NCBI GenBank assembly: GCA_016880395.1
Contig: JAEHDN010000049.1
Coordinates: 1-8,589, forward strand
Source: Candidatus Eiseniibacteriota bacterium
GTDB taxonomy: Bacteria > Eisenbacteria > RBG-16-71-46 > SZUA-252
Length of the DNA: 8,589 nucleotides
Direction of reading: 5' to 3'
The position numbers and the translations under genes were made by a program. Positions 6,524 to 8,589 of the stretch are shown here, piece after piece. How positions within the stretch are numbered: position 1 is the stretch's first letter; the number at the start of each line of letters is the position of its first letter. The notes below the pieces were generated by a model, which did no database searches, was not told where the DNA came from, and was given only the letters and a program-made list of their open reading frames with translations.

Positions 6524-6527
6524 GCCG

Positions 6528-7448
6528 ATGGCGATCACCCGGGATTTCCTCATCTGGCTCTCGACCAAGCCCTCCCTGACGCGGCCCATCGCCCGCACCG
6601 GGATGCGCCTCGGTTTCGCGCGCCGGTTCATCGCGGGGGAAACCCTCGAGGAAGCGCTCCGCGTGGCGGCTGACCTGAACGCCCGGGGCATGCTGGTCGT
6701 CATGAACCAGCTGGGAGAGCACGTCCACAGCCGCGAGGAGGCCGAGGGCTCGTACGCGACCTACGAGCGGATCCTGCGCGAGATGGCGGCGCGGAAGATC
6801 GCGGGGACCATCACGATCAAGCCGACCCAGCTCGGCCTCGAGTTCGCCCCCGACCTCTGCCGCGACCTCACGTGCCGGCTCGCCGCGCAGGCGCAGGCGC
6901 TCGGCAACATGGTCGAGATCGACATGGAGCACTCGGCGATCAGCGGCGTCACGGTGGATCTCTTCGAGCACGTGCGGAACGCGTATCCCAACGTGGCGCT
7001 CGCCGTGCAATCCTACCTCCGGCGCACCCAATCGGACCTGAAGCGGCTCGAGCCGTTCCACCCGAAGATCCGCCTCGTGAAGGGGGCCTACAACGAGCCC
7101 CCGGAGGTGGCGTTCCAGGAGAAGCGGGAGGTCGACCAGAGCTACGCCAACCTCCTCGACACCCTCTTCGCGAACGGCTTCTTCCCAGCGGTGGCCACCC
7201 ACGACGAGGCGCTCCTCGATCACGCGCGGACCCTGGCCCGCGAGCGGGGTCTCAGGCCGGATCAGTGGGAGGTCCAGATGCTCCTCGGGGTCCGCCGCGA
7301 CCTCCAGGAGAAGCTCGTCCGCGATGGGGTTCAAATGCGTGTCTACGTCACGTTCGGGACCGAGTGGGTCCCCTACTTCATGCGGCGGCTGGCGGAGCGG
7401 CCGGCCAATGTGGGCTTTGTCGTAAGAAGTTTATTGAAAGGCAGATAG
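6528..7448 (+). CDS. Proline dehydrogenase, monofunctional (FAD-dependent)
   Basis: Oxidises L-proline to pyrroline-5-carboxylate and passes electrons through FAD to the membrane quinone pool, the first step of proline catabolism. The 306-residue product has the usual size of short monofunctional bacterial enzymes and the conserved barrel motifs: TITIKPTQLGLE (94-105) with Lys98, VEIDMEHS (129-136), VQSYLRRTQSDL (160-171), IRLVKGAYNEP (181-191), ATHDEAL (223-229), WEVQMLLGV (247-255), and the substrate-carboxylate signature YFMRRLAERPAN (283-294) with Arg286 and Arg287. No pyrroline-5-carboxylate dehydrogenase domain is attached, so it is not a PutA. The symbol varies between genomes (putB, fadM, prodh). 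The gene starts 29 bases after nnrS and may be read from the nos transcript or a weak own promoter. Its last codons are strikingly AT-rich (see findings). Confidence 0.94.
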   Translation: MAITRDFLIWLSTKPSLTRPIARTGMRLGFARRFIAGETLEEALRVAADLNARGMLVVMNQLGEHVHSREEAEGSYATYERILREMAARKIAGTITIKPTQLGLEFAPDLCRDLTCRLAAQAQALGNMVEIDMEHSAISGVTVDLFEHVRNAYPNVALAVQSYLRRTQSDLKRLEPFHPKIRLVKGAYNEPPEVAFQEKREVDQSYANLLDTLFANGFFPAVATHDEALLDHARTLARERGLRPDQWEVQMLLGVRRDLQEKLVRDGVQMRVYVTFGTEWVPYFMRRLAERPANVGFVVRSLLKGR

Positions 7449-7459
7449 AGGCGCGCCTC
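7448..7459 (+). repeat. 12-bp GC palindrome at the proline dehydrogenase stop codon
   Basis: GAGGCGCGCCTC is a perfect palindrome beginning at the last base of the TAG stop. With no loop it could fold only poorly as RNA, but it could be a protein-binding site on DNA. It is the first of three inverted repeats in the 136-base gap 7449-7584. Confidence 0.35.
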
Positions 7460-7483
7460 AGAGCTCATCGGGCTGAATCTCCA

Positions 7484-7496
7484 GGCCCCGCGGGCC
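7484..7496 (+). repeat. Short GC inverted repeat in the gap after proline dehydrogenase
   Basis: GGCCC and GGGCC flank the 3-base loop CGC. The stem is only 5 bp and no T-run follows, so its role is unknown. Confidence 0.3.
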
Positions 7497-7525
7497 GTCC
7501 AAACAAGTGCGTCGCCACCGTCACG

Positions 7526-7544
7526 CCCGCCCATCCAGGGCGGG
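7526..7544 (+). other. 7-bp GC hairpin upstream of the peptidase gene
   Basis: CCCGCCC and GGGCGGG flank the loop ATCCA, forming a perfect stem 41 bases before ATG 7585. It could end the upstream transcript in a Rho-dependent or U-less manner, or act in the 5' leader of the peptidase mRNA. No T-run follows (AATCCT). I see no convincing promoter in the gap. Confidence 0.45.
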
Positions 7545-7568
7545 AATCCTCGCGAAACATGGCTCCTC

Positions 7569-7574
7569 GGAAGG
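7569..7574 (+). promoter_or_regulatory. Ribosome binding site choosing ATG 7585
   Basis: GGAAGG lies 10 bases before ATG 7585. It supports that start over the in-frame GTG at 7507, which would add 26 basic residues ahead of the membrane segment and would place the 7526 hairpin in coding sequence. Confidence 0.5.
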
Positions 7575-7584
7575 CCGGTGCCCC

Positions 7585-8562
7585 ATGAACTTTCTCCGCT
7601 CGAACCGCAAGTCCATCGCCGGAATCGCGCTCCAGGGCGCGGTCTTCTTCGTCCTGGCCATCGCCATTACCTGGGCCGTCACCTTCGGCGTGTCCCGCGC
7701 TTCGCCGGCCACCCCCCCGGTCGACCAGGCCGCCGAATCGCCGGCCCAAGCCCCCGCGCCGGTCGATGAGACCCAGGCTCGACAGCCTGTGCCCGCCGCA
7801 TGGCTCGGGCTCTCGGGCAGCCTCCGCGCGATGGTGAATACGCCGGACGCGCTCCGCGCCGACGCGACCTTCGCGGCCATCGAGACGGATGCGGCGATCG
7901 CCGACCCCGGGGTGCACGAGACGGGTCTCGCGACGCCGAGCGGAGACTCGTTCTACGTCGTCGCGATGCGGCCCTACGACGGGACCCGCTCCACCGTGGG
8001 GAGCTATCGCCTCGGGTCCTGGCCCGTGCCGACGGGGAATCCCATGTACGAGCGGCCGGCCGGCGTCATCGAGGTCACCGAGGAGAACCAGGACACGCCC
8101 GTTTCCAGCCACTTCCACCTGCGGGATTTCCTCACCCACGATCAGGGCGCCGTGTGGCCCAAGGCGCTGGTCGTGCGGCCGAAGCTCATCGACAAGCTCG
8201 AGCTGATCACCCAGGAGCTCGAGCGGCGCGGGCTGCCGAGCACGCTGCATGTCATGTCCGGCTTCCGGACGCCCCAGTACAACGCCCTCGAGGTCGGTCC
8301 GGGCGGGCGCGCGAGGATGAGCCGGCACATGTACGGCGACGCGTCGGACGTCTTCGTCGACGCGGACGGGGACGGCAGGATGGACGATCTGAACCGGGAC
8401 GGGAAGGTGACGGTGGCGGACGCGCGAGTCCTCTTCGACGTCGCACAGAGCGTGGAGGACAGCCATCCCGATCTGGTCGGAGGGCTCTCGGCCTATCCGG
8501 CCACGGTGGCCCACGGGCCGTTCGTGCACGTGGACGCGAGAGGGAAGCGCGCGCGGTGGTAG
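7585..8562 (+). CDS. Membrane-anchored M15-type (DUF882/YcbK-like) peptidase with EF-hand-like insert
   Basis: A 325-residue protein that probably trims peptidoglycan peptides in the periplasm. The N-terminus MNFLRSNRKS is followed by one hydrophobic segment (about 13-36), fitting a membrane anchor or uncleaved signal. A low-complexity Pro/Ala linker follows (40-71), then a region of unknown function (about 72-190). The C-terminal catalytic domain (about 195-318) has VMSGFRTPQYN (223-233), SRHMYGDASD (246-255) and HGPFVHVD (310-317). By family comparison the zinc ligands are His248, Asp255 and His315. Between the second and third ligands is an insert with two overlapping calcium-loop patterns (259-280). 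The specificity (D,D-, L,D- or endopeptidase) cannot be told from sequence. The gene is separated from proline dehydrogenase by a 136-base gap and appears functionally unrelated to it. The stop codon lies 27 bases before the window end; that remainder holds nothing recognisable. Confidence 0.8.
   Translation: MNFLRSNRKSIAGIALQGAVFFVLAIAITWAVTFGVSRASPATPPVDQAAESPAQAPAPVDETQARQPVPAAWLGLSGSLRAMVNTPDALRADATFAAIETDAAIADPGVHETGLATPSGDSFYVVAMRPYDGTRSTVGSYRLGSWPVPTGNPMYERPAGVIEVTEENQDTPVSSHFHLRDFLTHDQGAVWPKALVVRPKLIDKLELITQELERRGLPSTLHVMSGFRTPQYNALEVGPGGRARMSRHMYGDASDVFVDADGDGRMDDLNRDGKVTVADARVLFDVAQSVEDSHPDLVGGLSAYPATVAHGPFVHVDARGKRARW
8359..8424 (+). other. EF-hand/dockerin-like calcium-loop insert in the peptidase
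   Basis: Encodes residues 259-280. The first loop reads D259-x-D261-x-D263-G. The second is a full 12-residue loop D268-x-N270-x-D272-G-x-V-x-x-x-D279, followed by ARVLFDVAQ as in dockerin helices. It begins four residues after the metal ligand Asp255, so bound Ca2+ could shape the active site. Confidence 0.65.
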
Positions 8563-8589
8563 AAGGGAGTCCGCGTCGGGAGCCGGGCC

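Noticed and set aside
6357..7334. A minus-strand open frame of 325 codons opposite proline dehydrogenase
   Set aside because: It is the antisense shadow of a strongly conserved enzyme gene, with highly charged low-complexity sequence.
7465..8529. A minus-strand open frame of 354 codons opposite the peptidase gene
   Set aside because: It has no recognisable motif or domain and its composition is that of an antisense shadow. The + strand frame has signal, catalytic motifs and a ribosome binding site.
1..8589. CRISPR arrays, tRNA or rRNA genes, insertion sequences, attachment sites
   Set aside because: I saw no regularly spaced direct repeats, no structural RNA signatures and no transposase or integrase motifs on either strand.

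Overview
This GC-rich window reads almost entirely on the + strand. It holds most of a clade II ('atypical', Sec-type) nitrous oxide reductase operon, followed by a proline dehydrogenase gene and a membrane-anchored M15-type peptidase gene. The window opens inside nosZ, so the operon promoter and the first part of NosZ (signal peptide and most of the CuZ propeller) lie outside it. Strong G/C preference at third codon positions, a clade II NosZ, a NosB-type membrane module, a short monofunctional proline dehydrogenase and an M15 peptidase carrying a dockerin/EF-hand-like insert together suggest a GC-rich, non-proteobacterial environmental bacterium. Gemmatimonadota or a candidate phylum such as Eisenbacteria would fit, but this is inference; no rRNA or other phylogenetic marker is present.

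Layout: (1) 1-633, 3' part of nosZ with the complete CuA domain. (2) 634-690, a short gap with a strong 10-bp GC hairpin and a good ribosome binding site. (3) 691-2649, one open frame that joins a NosB-like polytopic membrane module to NosD. (4) 2646-3557 nosF (ABC ATPase), 3547-4023 nosL (copper lipoprotein), 4020-4439 a small membrane-anchored cupredoxin-like protein without a recognisable copper site, 4439-5278 nosY (ABC permease), 5278-6498 a divergent NnrS-like membrane protein. From 691 to 6498 every gene overlaps the next by 1-11 bases, so this is one translationally coupled unit. (5) 6528-7448 proline dehydrogenase, 29 bases downstream and possibly cotranscribed. (6) 7449-7584, a non-coding gap with three short GC inverted repeats. 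(7) 7585-8562, the M15-type peptidase.

How the genes work together: NosZ reduces N2O to N2 in the periplasm. NosD, NosF and NosY form the ABC-type machinery needed to build its CuZ cluster, NosL delivers copper, and the NosB-like module is a membrane component typical of clade II clusters. The NnrS-like protein adds a probable link to NO/nitrosative stress. No nosR/nosX, nosG, nosH or nosC cytochrome genes lie in the visible part.

Most notable: the NosB-NosD fusion with an internal signal-peptide-like segment, the ligand-free cupredoxin-like gene between nosL and nosY, the split of nosF from nosY, the hairpin after nosZ, the rare-codon island ending the proline dehydrogenase gene, and the calcium-loop insert inside the peptidase catalytic domain.
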